A DNA stretch of 64,000 bases from Gambelia wislizenii (taxonomy: Eukaryota; Chordata; Lepidosauria; Squamata; Crotaphytidae). The notes under the pieces are model-generated. The model was not told where the DNA came from. It searched no databases and saw only the letters and a program-made list of their open reading frames with translations. The stretch is from the NCBI GenBank assembly GCA_030847615.1, contig JAUMIR010000002.1:286854028-286918027 (forward strand), in the 5' to 3' direction. Below, one piece after another: positions 1-11,324 of this stretch; the stretch's first letter is position 1; every line of letters begins with the position of its first letter. The position numbers and the translations under genes were made by a program.

Positions 1-118
1 GGGAAATTCACACTCTCTCAGCCTCACAGGAAAGCAATGGCAATCCCCCTCTGAACAAATGTTGCCTAGAAAACCCCATGATAGGATCACTGTAAAATGA
101 TGTTGACTTGAGGGCACC
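1..118 (+). repeat. tRNA-derived SINE, 3' part (cut by window edge)
   Basis: Reads ...CTCTCAGCCTCACAGGAAAG, then GAAAACCCCATGATAGGATC and a tail like ACTTGAGGGCACCTA, the common 3' body of a squamate tRNA-SINE whose 5' part is outside the window. Confidence 0.7.
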
Positions 119-336
119 TACCAGCAACAAAGCTGGGCAATGACACTGCCTTATACTTTGCACTTGTGCACTTGCCAAAACATTAGGGCAACACTAGAAT
201 AGGATGCCACACATAACTGGGCCATACAGTAGGATTTCTTTGCCATAGTTAAAACACTTAAAGGGAGGAGCCCATCTAGCAACAGCTGCAGATGTTTCCA
301 CATACTTGGACTGTCATGTTAAGTTTAATTCTACAG

Positions 337-460
337 CAGGGGTGGGAATCTTGTCGTCTTCCAGATGATATCGGACTACACATCCCAACAACCCCCACCA
401 TTAACTATAGCCACTAGGACTGCTGAAAATTGCAGTCCAACAATACCTAGGGAGGCACAC
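337..460 (+). mobile_element. short hAT-like MITE relic
   Basis: Starts CAGGGGTGGGAATCTTG and contains a self-complementary pair, CGGACTACACATCCCAA against TGCAGTCCAACAATACC. Same short family as relics near 16628, 36573, 39894 and 52243. Confidence 0.55.
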
Positions 461-1835
461 TTGCTTTAGAGCAATAATACAAGCCAAGTGGATTTAAGGG
501 CATGTAACCCAGCGTTTAGGCTGCAGTGCTCAGTATTGTCAGCCCTAAGTGCATTGGCAAAGTTATGTGAGCACCGATCAGCCAAGCTGAAGGTCACCTG
601 GGTATTCACTGAAATATTTATGTGTTGAAAGTGCTGAGCACCTTAGACATTGCTTAAATAAGTGGCATTCAACAGCTAAGCTAACTGAATCTTTCAGTTG
701 GGGAAAAGTCCCATGTTCCTGCTACACACAAATAGTAAATAATTGCCTTTTTATCTTCGGATTTCCCCCTTCTTGCTACCAGCTTTGTGTTTCTGAAGTG
801 CCTTCATCAGTGTAAGCCTGATCCTATGCAGCATAAGACATGCCTAGTTTCCCTTGAATCAATGGGGTTTAACATGCGAACAGGGTACAAAGAGTTGTAA
901 AATGGGGGACGTGGCTCCATCCCTTTTATAAAGGAGATAATGAATAATGCCTGGCTCTAAACTTCAAATGAGAATTGAGAGTTCTCTGGAAGACTTTGTA
1001 TCAACTCCAAGTGCTATGTCTCAGGAAAAATCTTTTGAGTTACATTGCATGTAAAAATGGTAATAGAGGCAGTCAACTTTCTTCTCCTTAAATGGATATG
1101 TTCGTGATGAAGACAGATGTTACACTGGAAGACCAGTGATGGTGATGCTTTGCAAACAAAAATGTTTTGTCCTGCAAGGCAGTTCTAGAAAATAACAGTT
1201 TCTATATTCTCCTGAGTGATTTGGCTGTGCTTAGTCTTCCATGGGTTAATAGCTATGCCAGCAACATCTCACTTCCGCTCTTCTCAACCCTTTCCTTAGT
1301 TTTGCAAGTGTTTTGGAAAAATTCATGATTTTATTCGGGCAATATGAAAGATCCAGGCATACAGGCCTATATCTGTATTATAATTTAAAGTAGTCATCTG
1401 TCAGTATAGAAATTTGCATACTTGATCATTGTCACCAGACTAAGGGGGTACTTTCTAAATATTTATCCACTGCTTTCAATATTATTGCCACCACAGCATT
1501 ACTTTTTAGAAAAATTAAAGGTAATAGTGCAATAATGCTATGATGTCATGTTTACTATGGCTTAATGAGTACAAATGAAGTGGTTTTTGAAAATAACAAC
1601 CTGAAACAACTGACTAGAATAAGCACTTTTGTTTTTTACAGGAGAAAGATATCAAAAATGGAAAGGGATGGTGTGGTCTGTTTCTCTTCCCGTGTCACCT
1701 CTCACAATGCGAGATCATACCAGAAAATTTAACCACCTCATCATGACTATTTCTCACTGAATGTTTCTGTTCCTTCCATCCTGATTTATCTAGGATTTGC
1801 TGAATTTCTTATTTATTGTTTTTCTATTCATACAC
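461..1835. other. intergenic, nothing recognised
   Basis: AT-rich unique-looking sequence. I looked for a LEPROTL1 last exon, the expected neighbour on this side, and saw none. Confidence 0.5.
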
Positions 1836-1837
1836 TA

Positions 1838-2070
1838 CAGTAGGACCTCCTTATCCACTGGGGATTGGTTGGGGGATATGGATACCATAAACCGTGGATA
1901 ATAGCAAACACCATTGAAAATAATGGGACTTCTGGCTTAAAATACCATACAGTTGCCTTGGAGGACCTACAAATGGCTAGAAAGGACACATTTTCTAGGA
2001 AGACTCTATGGTAGGTGTGCTGTTTTATGTCCCGTGGATAATTGAATCAATGGATACGGTGGTCCTACTA
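1838..2070. mobile_element. Tigger-like MITE, TA target duplication
   Basis: Inverted ends CAGTAGGACCTCCTTATCC and (reverse complement of right end) TAGTAGGACCACCGTATCC, flanked by TA at 1836-1837 and 2071-2072. 233 bp. Same family as the copies at 12562-13087 and 37536-37744. Confidence 0.8.
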
Positions 2071-2192
2071 TACCTATCAAGGAATGGTGTGAAATATTTT
2101 TTAAGGATTTTAGCTGTCACCTATTTAATTTCATTCAAATCATAAAATGAAATCATCACAACCAACCTGGGCAATGCCAAGCAAATATCCTA

Positions 2193-2240
2193 TTTATTTA
2201 TTTTCCTAGTATATGAATAAGCACATGTGCACATTTTATT
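2193..2240 (-). promoter_or_regulatory. candidate polyadenylation signals for MBOAT4
   Basis: On the minus strand AATAAA hexamers read at 2240-2235, 2202-2197 and 2198-2193, about 270-315 bases past the MBOAT4 stop. Position suits a short 3' UTR; which one is used cannot be told from sequence. Confidence 0.45.
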
Positions 2241-2508
2241 TCAAAGAATTTTTTAAAAGCCAGCCTGCAACTCAGCAGCCAGAATGTGGTTTAGTCCTGC
2301 CTCATGGATGAAGAGAAGAGGCAGAACTAAGTCACATTCAGGCTCCTGACCTGCAAGATGACTTTTAAAAAAAACCTAATTGAAACTCATTGAAATCTGT
2401 AATGCAAGTTGCAAAGGTGGCTGTGTAACATGGCTGAAGAATGCAGTGAAAACTTTTAAGATCTGTCTATGTTACCCTCATCCTTTATGTTCATACTTAT
2501 TTCTAAGG

Positions 2509-3505
2509 TCAGGAAGTGTGCAAATGAGCATCAGTGGGACTGATCACTCTTCTCTTTGCTAACAAGAGGAGTGAAATGACATAGACTAGTGGAAAGAAAC
2601 TATTGTATGAAAAAGATAGCCACCAAAGAAAGGAGAGACTCCTCATTTCAACAGCAATTATAATGTATGCCACAACTAGCTGTGTGTGACACCAAGTCAG
2701 GCTTTGATACACTAGTCTCTGAGGCTGCGATTTTGCAATTGAACTGAAAAAGTGATGAAAACGGTAGTCAGCTTTCACCATAACAGCCCAGCACAAGAAC
2801 CCAAAAACCTGGCCAGGATGGAGACCATGCCACCAGGCTGAGAAGGCAAAAGTAGCCAACAGAGGATGTGAATTGCTCCGCTGGAATATGAGCCTCCTCA
2901 GCCATTGAGCTGTACTTTTGTTCCATGTTCGGGTAAAGACAGCAATCTTGTTGGTCGTTTCTAGGGTCCAAATGTCTGTGTCCATAAGGATTCCATCAGC
3001 AGTTCCTGCACAGTGATCACAGCCTAGTTCCAAACCCAAGCCAGCTGCAAGGAAGAGAGATTCATCAAGCATCCAGTTAGAGTAATAGGTCAGCCTGAAG
3101 AACAAAGCTGAAGTCCACACAACATAAATACAGCCAAAGTGAGTGCAGTCAGCCAGATCGGCCTGAGAGCAAATATATCTCCTCACAATATTTTTCAGGA
3201 GGATGAGCATGAGAGCACCCAAACCTTTTTGAGTGGCAGCCCAAAGGGAGCACTGAGAAAATGAAGTTCTTCTGGAATATCTTATCCATATTTGAAATCT
3301 GTTGAAAGAACACAGAGGGCCACCCAGCAGGGTAGGGAAAGAGAGCAGGTAAGTACAAAATGGCAGTGCCGGGAGCAGATGCCTCCTGAGGGCTCCCTTC
3401 TCTGCATCTGGCAACCACATGGTCACTTTTCTTTCATGGATATCCAAAGCCAGTGAGGTGACCCTCTGGGTCATCAGCATGAGGGCAGAAAGGGTGATGG
3501 AAAAT
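2509..3505 (-). CDS. MBOAT4: MBOAT4 coding exon 3 (catalytic, terminal)
   Basis: Residues 115-446 and TGA at 2511-2509. Acceptor AG at 3507-3506 behind the tract TTCTCTGTTTC. The long single exon holds the catalytic core (Asn310, His341) as in mammals. The first in-frame ATG of the plain open frame (3480) is an internal Met, not the start. Confidence 0.96.
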
Positions 3506-6500
3506 CTGAAACAGAGAAGGTCAGAGGCAGAAGAGCATACACTTTGCCTTCAAAAGGCTGTAGGTTCTACTCTGTGGCAATTAAGTTTAAGGAATATACC
3601 TTTCATTATTTTAACTGTCCAGAATTATGTAAGGGCTTGTCTACACTGGTGGGAAACCCCAAATCCACCTTGTAGCCACCACAGATGTTTTTGATCTGCA
3701 GCGACCCCGTAAATGCCACTCACCAGGGCTTATCAAATGGGAGATCAGAGTATCCCACCACACTGTAATCATAGGCAAACTCGCATCAGTGTAAACGGGT
3801 GGTCCTATGCTGATCACATGTCCTATACGTCACATTATTTCCAAACACACAGCCGGGGCTGCTCTGTTTTTTTTTCTTTTTCCCATTCACTCATAAACTC
3901 AAACATGTGTTATCCTACAGTACTGTATTACTGGATAAGCAAAGATACGCTTATACAAATATGTGCACAATCAAAAAAAAATGTAAGCGCCTGCACGCTG
4001 GTAGAAGAGTCCCATCCACTGGAAACACACACCTCCACTTCACACCAAAGCTGCCACAAGGCCGCCACATGGATAATAATCTGGATTTTCCCCTCGAATA
4101 CAGAGCAAACTGCAAATCTTTTAGATCTGACTCTTCTGCAAAACCCCTGATGAAACACTGTGGCAACTGCACAGCAAATACTGTATGAGGTGAGTATTTT
4201 ATTTTATTTTATTTATTGCTAATGTACACAAACCCTAAGACTTTGTCATTTGGTGAAGGTGCAGAAAAATACTCTGTTTACTTTATCCTCATGGAACTAC
4301 AGTTCCCAGGATTTCCTGGAAAGATGGCATGATTATTCAATCCTCTGTCAGAAGTACATATTGATAGAGAGTGTGTGCAGCTGGTTAGAGATACTGTTTA
4401 AGGAACAAAGACACCAATAGCTTGGAGAAACAAACTAAAGGCTTTCTTTTAGGAACTCTATTCTTTGATAGGAACATTACTCAGGGTGCTGATCTAATAT
4501 AGCTTCATTTGAGGAAACTGCTGGAAAAGAACTTGTGGGAAGAGAAGAGGTGGGAAAACATCCCTAAGAGTACCAGTTTACATCAATGAAGAATCAGGAT
4601 AGGTAGACCAGAAGGGAAGACACCGGGTCACTCAAACTACCTAACCTGACTACTGCTGCCCTCTCTGAGGCACTCTTGACTCTTCAGTGCTAAGCTTTGT
4701 TGCACTTCTTGTTGTTGGAGAAATAAAATATACTGAAGTATTTCAGCCCAAATTATAATACAATATGCATGAAGGCTCAATTAGATGTGATGCTAAACAT
4801 TAAATCTTGCCATATTGATGTAGCTTATAAAATTTTGCAGTGAGCACAATTTAACTTAATTAATTTGCAACCCTTAGTACTTACCTCATGCTGAAATTAA
4901 GATTAAGTACTATACAGGTTGCCCCTCCACATTCGCGGCTTTCACACTCATGGTTTTGATCATTTGTGGTTTAGCCCCGGAGTCCCCTCAGGAAGGCTGC
5001 GGAGAGGCCGGGCAGCTTCCCTCCTGCCTGCCTGCTGCCTTCCCCGGCCTGCCAGAGGGGGCTCCGGGGCTTCTAAGCCCAGGAGTCCCCTCAGGAAGGC
5101 CACACAGAAGCCGGGCAGCTTCCCTCACTCCCGCCCGCTGCCTTCCCGGGCCTTCCAGAGGCGGCTCCGGGGCTTCTAAGGCCCGGAGTCCCCTCAGGAA
5201 GGCCAGGGAGAGGTTGCGTGAGGAGCCTTTTTTATTTGCGGTTTTTCCACATTCGCGGGGGTCTCAAGACCCTAACCCCCGTGAATGTGGAGGGACGACT
5301 GTACATGTGTTTTAAAGCATATTTGTTATCTATTATCTGATCCTCTGAATTTAAGACATAATCTTTAACTGTTTACTCTCCACTCCTTCCCTCTTTCTAT
5401 TGCCTTCTGTGTGTCAAATTTTGCTCCTTTTCATCTTTTTGTGATTAGACTGTAAAGCATCATGTACAATGTAAATGAGACATGAGTGGCCAATACAATA
5501 TAAAATGAATAAAAACAGACTAATATAGTCAGGACATCCAGCTGTATCTTTAAAAGCAACATTTCTTTTTCTTCCTCTACCACCTGGCCTTTCTGCTTTA
5601 CACAGAGCCTGAACAATTATGCTCTGGAACTCATAATCCAATTGCTGGTGTGTCCTGGTAAAGGTATTCTGTTACAGTTCTCATTTATACTGGATATAAT
5701 TTTTATAAAGCTCAATAAAAATGAAGTGTATAAGTCTACAAACTTTACTACTACTGCTGCTGCTGCTACTACTACCACCACCACCACCAGGAAAAGGATC
5801 TCTAGTTATTCTGGACTCCTGTCTACACATCTGCTGTTCCTATTACATATACTAACACAATGCAAAGTAAACAACCTCATCAAAACAAACTGCTTGTAAA
5901 AATGTAGCTATATAACTGGTTGCATTAATAAACTGGAACAATTACCACTTTACCTGGGGCATGCAGTTTCTTGGAGATAGTATTCTTTATAATGCAGCCA
6001 AAGATGGCACAGTGTTTGCCAGGTCATCTGGAAGAAGAATGCCCATTTGTGGACTTGCTTCAGGTCAGCTGAATGGATTATAGCAAGAGAGCAGAAAGCA
6101 GATACAAATACCAGCAGGGCATAGCACCCCATGGCAGCACACGCCAGGATGAAACCACCTACCAAGAGGAAAACGTATCTAAAAAGAAGCAGAAATGCTT
6201 CCAAAGTCAGTTAGGTGATTTTTCAGCCTGAGAAGTTTCCTGCTGTTCTGGAGGCTGTCTGAACAGCAGAACAGAAGATTGTTGCTGAAGTTGGGAACCA
6301 GATGTTACATGAGATTAACCCTCTGCCAATGCAGCCTAAAGTGAATTTGGGGGTAGAGGGCATTTGCAGGGATGCCCTCCCACCTTCTGCTGCTTTCCTT
6401 AACTATTTTCCAGCAGCTGGGTTTTAAATATATATATATATATGTTGGTGTCCTGTTGGAAATTTACAACATCATAAACCAACTACAACTGCACAGTTTA

Positions 6501-7475
6501 GAACTGTGGTGCTGTGCAAAAGCCATATTCCCATGAGGGGAGCATTGTCATAGCTGCGCCATTGGGTCTACAAGCAGATCAAACAGTGCATCCGTCGCCC
6601 CATGATCACAATGTGCAACAGTACAGTACTTTGTAGGACATACCACCCTTGTGCAATGACAGCACAGGGGAGAATAACAGCTCCCAACAGAGCCAGAGGG
6701 CACTAGTAATCCAGAACAGGGGGCAACAGAAAGTCATGGGTGTCTTTCATAGTGTCCCATTGTGCAGCAGGAGCCCCCATCTTTTTAGTACTGTAGATTT
6801 TTCTCAGCTTTTAATAATACATTTATTATTAATGTATTTGTATAATTTATTTATAAGCTATTTATTCTGCAACATTTCACAGATAAAAGCCAGGGTGCAT
6901 ATGGCCCAGCAACATCAGAATGTGGTCAAGAGGGCAAAAGACGTTAATGAGGAAGAACAAACAAACCAGGAGGGGCTGCAGCAGTTTGCTTTTGCCTGGG
7001 TCTACAGGAAAAAGCAAGATTCTACTCCCTCCACTTGTTGTTCCCCAGATGAGTTGAGTGTAAATTATTCTTGCACACTGAACTCAGTTTGCGTAACTGA
7101 ATTATGCTGAGGACAAACAGAGAAAGTGGGAGAGAAGAGAGAAACTGGGATATTTTAAAAGCATCTGAAAAAAGTGGGACAACAGAGAATTAGTAGGGAC
7201 TGTTCCTGACAAACTGGGACAGTTGGAGGGTATGCTATTGCTGTTATTGTTACCGTATATCGTAGACATTTCTAAGTATATTTCTTGCATTTTTTATGTG
7301 TTAAAACATTTAACACATAAAAAATACTAGACAGAAAATAAAATAAGCATACATACCTTGAATTTATAGATAGGTTCTTAGAAGTGCATAGATAATGAAA
7401 CAAGAGAGCAAAAGGTAAGGCAGCCAGCTGGTACAAAGATGTGGCTTGAAATAAAAATGGGGTTTCCCAGTTCAT
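2509..7475 (-). CDS. MBOAT4: MBOAT4, ghrelin O-acyltransferase (GOAT), three coding exons
   Basis: Multi-pass ER-membrane acyltransferase of the MBOAT family, known to attach octanoate to Ser3 of ghrelin. Coding exons on the minus strand are 7475-7357, 6178-5954 and 3505-2509 (119, 225, 997 nt); all introns are GT-AG, and the join gives 1341 nt, 446 codons plus TGA. The start at 7475 (MNWETPF...) matches the usual N-terminus in position and spacing; the 17 codons upstream in the open frame have no family resemblance. Family landmarks: the exon 2 stretch [17 protein letters not shown], then IYVVWT and LTYYSNW, the [12 protein letters not shown] block with Asn310, and [15 protein letters not shown] with His341 (equivalent to human Asn307 and His338). 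Many hydrophobic segments run throughout. Human is 435 aa; the excess is a divergent tail after LLLLAKR. No frameshift or internal stop, so it looks functional. Divergently placed to DCTN6 as in other amniotes. Confidence 0.96.
3633..4235. mobile_element. 3-bp-TSD (PIF/Harbinger-like) MITE, copy A, in MBOAT4 intron 2
   Basis: Left end GGGCTTGTCTACACTGG; right end reads GGGTTTGTGTACA on the other strand. Flanked by TAA at 3630-3632 and 4236-4238. 603 bp, no coding capacity. Superfamily is inferred from the 3-bp duplication and GGG ends. Confidence 0.75.
4915..5301. mobile_element. Tigger-like element with internal 103-bp tandem repeats, in MBOAT4 intron 2
   Basis: Ends CAGGTTGCCCCTCCACATTCGCGG and its inverse at the right, flanked by TA at 4913-4914 and 5302-5303. 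The GC-rich inside repeats AGTCCCCTCAGGAAGG at 4981, 5084 and 5187 (period 103, about 2.5 copies). The open frames here are repeat shadows. Confidence 0.8.
5746..5790 (+). repeat. CTA/CTG/CCA trinucleotide microsatellite
   Basis: Imperfect run of ACTACTACTGCTGCTGCTGC followed by ACTACTACCACCACCACC, in MBOAT4 intron 2. Confidence 0.85.
5954..6178 (-). CDS. MBOAT4: MBOAT4 coding exon 2
   Basis: Residues 40-115. Acceptor AG at 6180-6179 after a pyrimidine tract, donor GTAAAG at 5953-5948. Encodes [20 protein letters not shown] and the conserved [17 protein letters not shown] block. The open frame continues a little past both splice sites, but the exon borders are set by phase and family similarity. 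Confidence 0.95.
7357..7475 (-). CDS. MBOAT4: MBOAT4 coding exon 1
   Basis: Codons 1-39 plus two bases of Arg40. Reads [19 protein letters not shown] and so on, a signal-anchor-like hydrophobic start. Donor GTATGT lies at 7356-7351. The Arg40 codon AG|A is completed by exon 2. Confidence 0.94.
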
Positions 7476-8218
7476 TGTGACCGTGTTTCTGAAAATGCCG
7501 TTTTGCAGATGGTTTTTCAGCATCACCTAAATAAAAGCTGACCTGCACATTGCTGCCTTTTCCATATATCAGGGTGCGCTCATACTGGAGGTCACCCAGA
7601 TAACAAAGGTGAGTCAATTAGAACCTAAAACCACTGGGCCAAGGTGACATGGATTGCTGAATTGGGTTCCTGATATGATGCAGTCAAAGGAAGAAAGTAA
7701 ATATCTTCTGTTTACCCAAATGCCATTTTTACTATACTTCTCTGCCATGACGTTCAGATTAACAGATGTTACATACTTGTTCTGCTGGGTTTCTTCTGAA
7801 TACTGGTGACAAGAACAGGTGGAAGTGAAGATAAAAGCTTAAATGCCCAAATAATTTCAACATCTCCATGACTCAAGAGAAAAGAATAAAAGAATCATAC
7901 TGTAAGCTTGTTCTTAATCATTCCCGCTGGTTGCTATCATATGTATGCTACTTGTGTTACGAGATGTAGTGTAAACAATGGCAATGGTGGCAGGCATGGA
8001 CAATTATTTAAATAAATCTGATAGGAATGGGTCTGTAACACAGCTACCAAACTTCACATTTACCATCCACATCCTGGGGCTAAAAGCAACTGCAGTTAGG
8101 AACAGGAAGAGATTTTCTTGAAGAAAATTATTCAAGTTTCCATTCACCCTTATGTGCCTCAGCCCCATCCAAACACACTATACTCCCTGCTAGATATTAA
8201 TGTCTATTATTGAAAAGT

Positions 8219-8610
8219 CTCTCTCTCTCTCTCTCTCTCTCTCTGGCTTTTCTTCACAAACGAAGATTCAGGAAGGACTCATCCCGCGTTTTCTGCAAGC
8301 GCGCTGATGACTAAAAAGGCCAATCCGAGATAAACAAGTCCGGTTGCAGAAAGCACAGCAGAAGGTCTCCTTGGGTGATGATTCTGGGTTGTGATTCTTT
8401 CTGTGTTGTCGTTTCTCTTCAAGACTTGTTCGGTGTGAGTTCTCAAATGAGGCTGCAGCACTGTGGATAGTGCACCTCCATGCCTCCCAATGTGAGGCCA
8501 GGGTTGGTGATCAATTTGGCCGAGCCTGAGATGTTGTTTCAGGGAGTCCTTGTATCACTTTTTTGGAGCGCCCTTCTTACGCTGACCCGTGGCGAGTTCA
8601 CCGTAGAGTA
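8219..8610 (-). mobile_element. non-LTR retrotransposon 3' fragment with (GA)n tail
   Basis: Minus-strand 3' end of the same LINE family as the copy at 9887-11119. Reading on the minus strand it ends ...AAGAAAAGCCAGAGAG and runs into a (GA)n tract of about 24 bases at 8219-8246. Encodes pieces of the C-terminal zinc-finger region (HQRACRK-like), with decay. Confidence 0.75.
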
Positions 8611-8912
8611 AAATGGAGATAAAAGGGGAAAGAAGAATAGCCTGCCACACCAGCTACACTCTGCAAGTTTAAAAAGCATAGATTTAGTTATCAAAAAAGA
8701 AATCATAAGAAAACTGGAGTCTGGTGAAAGCAAAAAAACATTTCATTTTGGAAGAAGCCTTCAAGTGGTCTCTAGAAGGTTCCAAAAAGGCTGCTGAAAC
8801 ATGTTCAAGATTTTTGTGGTGTAGGAACCTATCCCTATTCTTTCAATGTTATTTCTACCTCTTGTACCAAATTTTCTGTAAAAGTAGTCCTGGCCAGGAA
8901 CACATTGACTTT

Positions 8913-9133
8913 GGCTGCTGCCACGCGGCAGAAATAATGCAGTTTGACACTGCTTCAGCTACCATGGCTTCATCCTATGGAATCCTGGGATCTGTAGTTT
9001 GTTGTGGCACCAGAGCTCTCTGAGAGAGAAGGCTAAATATCTCACAAAACTACAAATCCCCAAATTTCATAGCATTGAGCCATGGCAGTTAAAGCGGAGT
9101 CAAATTGCATTATTTCTGCGGTGTGGCAGCAGC
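8913..9133. mobile_element. palindromic MITE with 3-bp TSD (family GGCTGCTGCC)
   Basis: Ends GGCTGCTGCCACGCGGCAG and its inverse GTGTGGCAGCAGC, near full-length self-complementarity, flanked by TTT at 8910-8912 and 9134-9136. Sister copies: 14080-14289, 27300-27418, 27801-28021, 43200 onward. Confidence 0.75.
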
Positions 9134-9875
9134 TTTGTTAACTGAGGTCTACCTGTATGAACAATTTTAACATAAAACAAGGATAACCTGTAAATGAAGT
9201 GATGCTGTTAGCAAAGCAGGGGGAGTTTCTGTTTCAGCAACCTCAGTTTGTTTCAGTTGCAACTGTCTGGTTTTTCCTTGCCTCCCTTCCTGAGTTTTCT
9301 CTGGTTTCAGAGGTCATCTAGACACTCCTAATCTCTTAATGTGCCTTTTGCTTCACTGTTCCACTGCTGCATTTTCACTTTTCTTTCACCTCAGCTGCTA
9401 ATCTCTCCTTCACTTCACTCCTCCGTCATTAAATGTTTTCCTTCAGTCCCCTTCTCCATCATTTATTCTTTTTAAAAATCCCTTGTCTTCTTCCCTTCCT
9501 CCCCATCCATTCACATTTCAGTTATTAATGATTGCAGGAGAATCTTTTTATGGGATATATATGAAGAAAAGCCAGAGAGAGATCACCCTGCATGGCTATC
9601 TTTATATCTTTTATCTAAAATCATTGTTATTTTTAATGATTTTATAGTTTTTAAAATTAGTAACATTTTAATATGATACCTTGTTCAATTGTGTTCTAAC
9701 TTTGGCTTGTGTCATGTTTTAACAGCCACAGATGCATCTTAAGGAGCCCTTGGATAAGTGGTTTGCTGAGGCACTAGAGCTCTCTGGCTGAGAATTCTAA
9801 ACATCTTTACCTACACTGCAAATCCCAGGATTCCATAGGAGTGAACTGTGTCAGGTAAGAGTGAAATCACTGTGG

Positions 9876-11130
9876 TATAATTGTGTCTCTCTGGCTTTTC
9901 TTCGCAAACGAAGATGCAGGAAGGACTCATCACGCGCTTTCTGCAAGCGCGCTGATGACTAAAAAGGCCAATCCGAGATAAACAAGTCCGGTTGCAAAAA
10001 GCACAGCAGAAGGTCTCCTTGGGTGATGTTTTTGGGTTGTGATTCTTTCTGCGTTGTCGTTTCTCTTCAAGACTTGTTCGTCGTGAGTTCTCAAATAAGG
10101 CTGCAGCATTGTGGATAGTGCGTCTCCATGCCTCCCGATGTGAGGCCAGGGCGGACCACTGTTGGTGATCAATTTGGCTGAGCCTGAGATGTTGTTTCAG
10201 GGAGTCTTTGTATCGCTTTTTTGGAGCGCCCCTCTTACGCTGACCCGTGGTGAGTTCACCGTAGAGTAGTGTTTTTGGGAGGCGATGGTCCTCCATCCTA
10301 GAAACGTGCCCTGCCCAGCGCAGCTGTGTTCTCAATATCATGGCCTCAATGCTCGTGATCCCTGCTTGCTCAAGGACAGCAACATTCGTCACATAGTCAG
10401 TCCAGTGTATATTTAGGAGTGTGCGTAGACAGCGCTGATGAAAGCGCTCGAGGAGTCGTAGGTGGTGGCGATAGGTGACCCATGTTTCAGATCCATAAAG
10501 GAGGATAGACAGTACGATGGCTCTATACACACTGATTTTTGTGCTTTGCCTCAGGTGTTTATTGCAGATATGGCGATGCTCTTTCAGAGCCCTTTCTAAT
10601 AACTAATGGAGTGAAGCAAGGTTGTGTTCTTGCACCAACTTTATTTACAATCTTCTTTAGCATGATGCTCCAAAGGGCTACGGCAGAGCTTGAAGAAGAC
10701 GACGGCATCTATATACGCTACCGTACTGATGGTAGCTTGTTTAACTTAAGCCGTCTGAGGGCTCACACTAAGACTCTAAACTATCTAGTCCGTGAGCTGC
10801 TCTTCGCCGATGATGCTGCCCTTTTTGCCCACACAGAAGCAGCTCTGCAGCGCCTAACATCCTGCTTTGCAACAGCTGCAGAGCTGTTTGGGCTAGAAGT
10901 CAACCTGAAGAAAACAGAAGTTCTTTACCAGCCTGCACCACAGGACGAACACCACCATCCCCACATTGCCGTCGGCAAATCAGTGCTCAAGTCCGTTCAG
11001 CAGTTCACCTACCTGGGAAGCATCATCTCCTCAGATGCCAAGATTGACAAAGAGATCGATCACAGATTAGCAAAGGCATATAGTGCATTTGGAAGACTTC
11101 ACAAAAGAGTCTGGAGCAATATAATTGTGT
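9876..11130 (-). mobile_element. twin-primed (5'-inverted) LINE insertion with 11-bp TSD
   Basis: Perfect duplication TATAATTGTGT at 9876-9886 and 11120-11130 brackets one insertion, 9887-11119. The left part (to about 10550) is the 3' end of a LINE on the minus strand: YRAIVLSILLYGSETW, LRWAGHVSRMEDHRLP and the C-terminal finger CAFCNRTCLSRIGLFSHQRA. The right part reads reverse transcriptase in the opposite sense: NGVKQGCVLAPTLF, LLFADDAAL, then ...GRLHKRVWSN, the residues that directly precede the start of the left part. This is the signature of twin priming. The family is not assigned (I/Vingi-like or RTE-like are candidates); related 3' ends lie at 8219 and 13097. Confidence 0.88.
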
Positions 11131-11324
11131 AGCGTCATGTGAAATGGCTCCTAGTTGGTCTTTCTGGCAGCCCCCAGCCCTGCTGGAGAAATTACTTTTT
11201 GCAGCAGGGACTCCTTTCAGCTCCCAGAAGCTCATGTACAATTTAGGATGGGTGGACATGGGTTGAATGCCTAGGATTTGTCAGAAGTGGTTCCGCTAAT
11301 AATGGGCCACTCCCCTACCTAAGA

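Noticed and set aside
4919..5315. Pro/Ser-rich frames in MBOAT4 intron 2
   Set aside because: They translate the 103-bp tandem repeat of a Tigger-like element.
9811..10530. 239-codon zinc-finger-like protein
   Set aside because: C-terminal part of a LINE ORF2, bounded by the insertion's target duplications.
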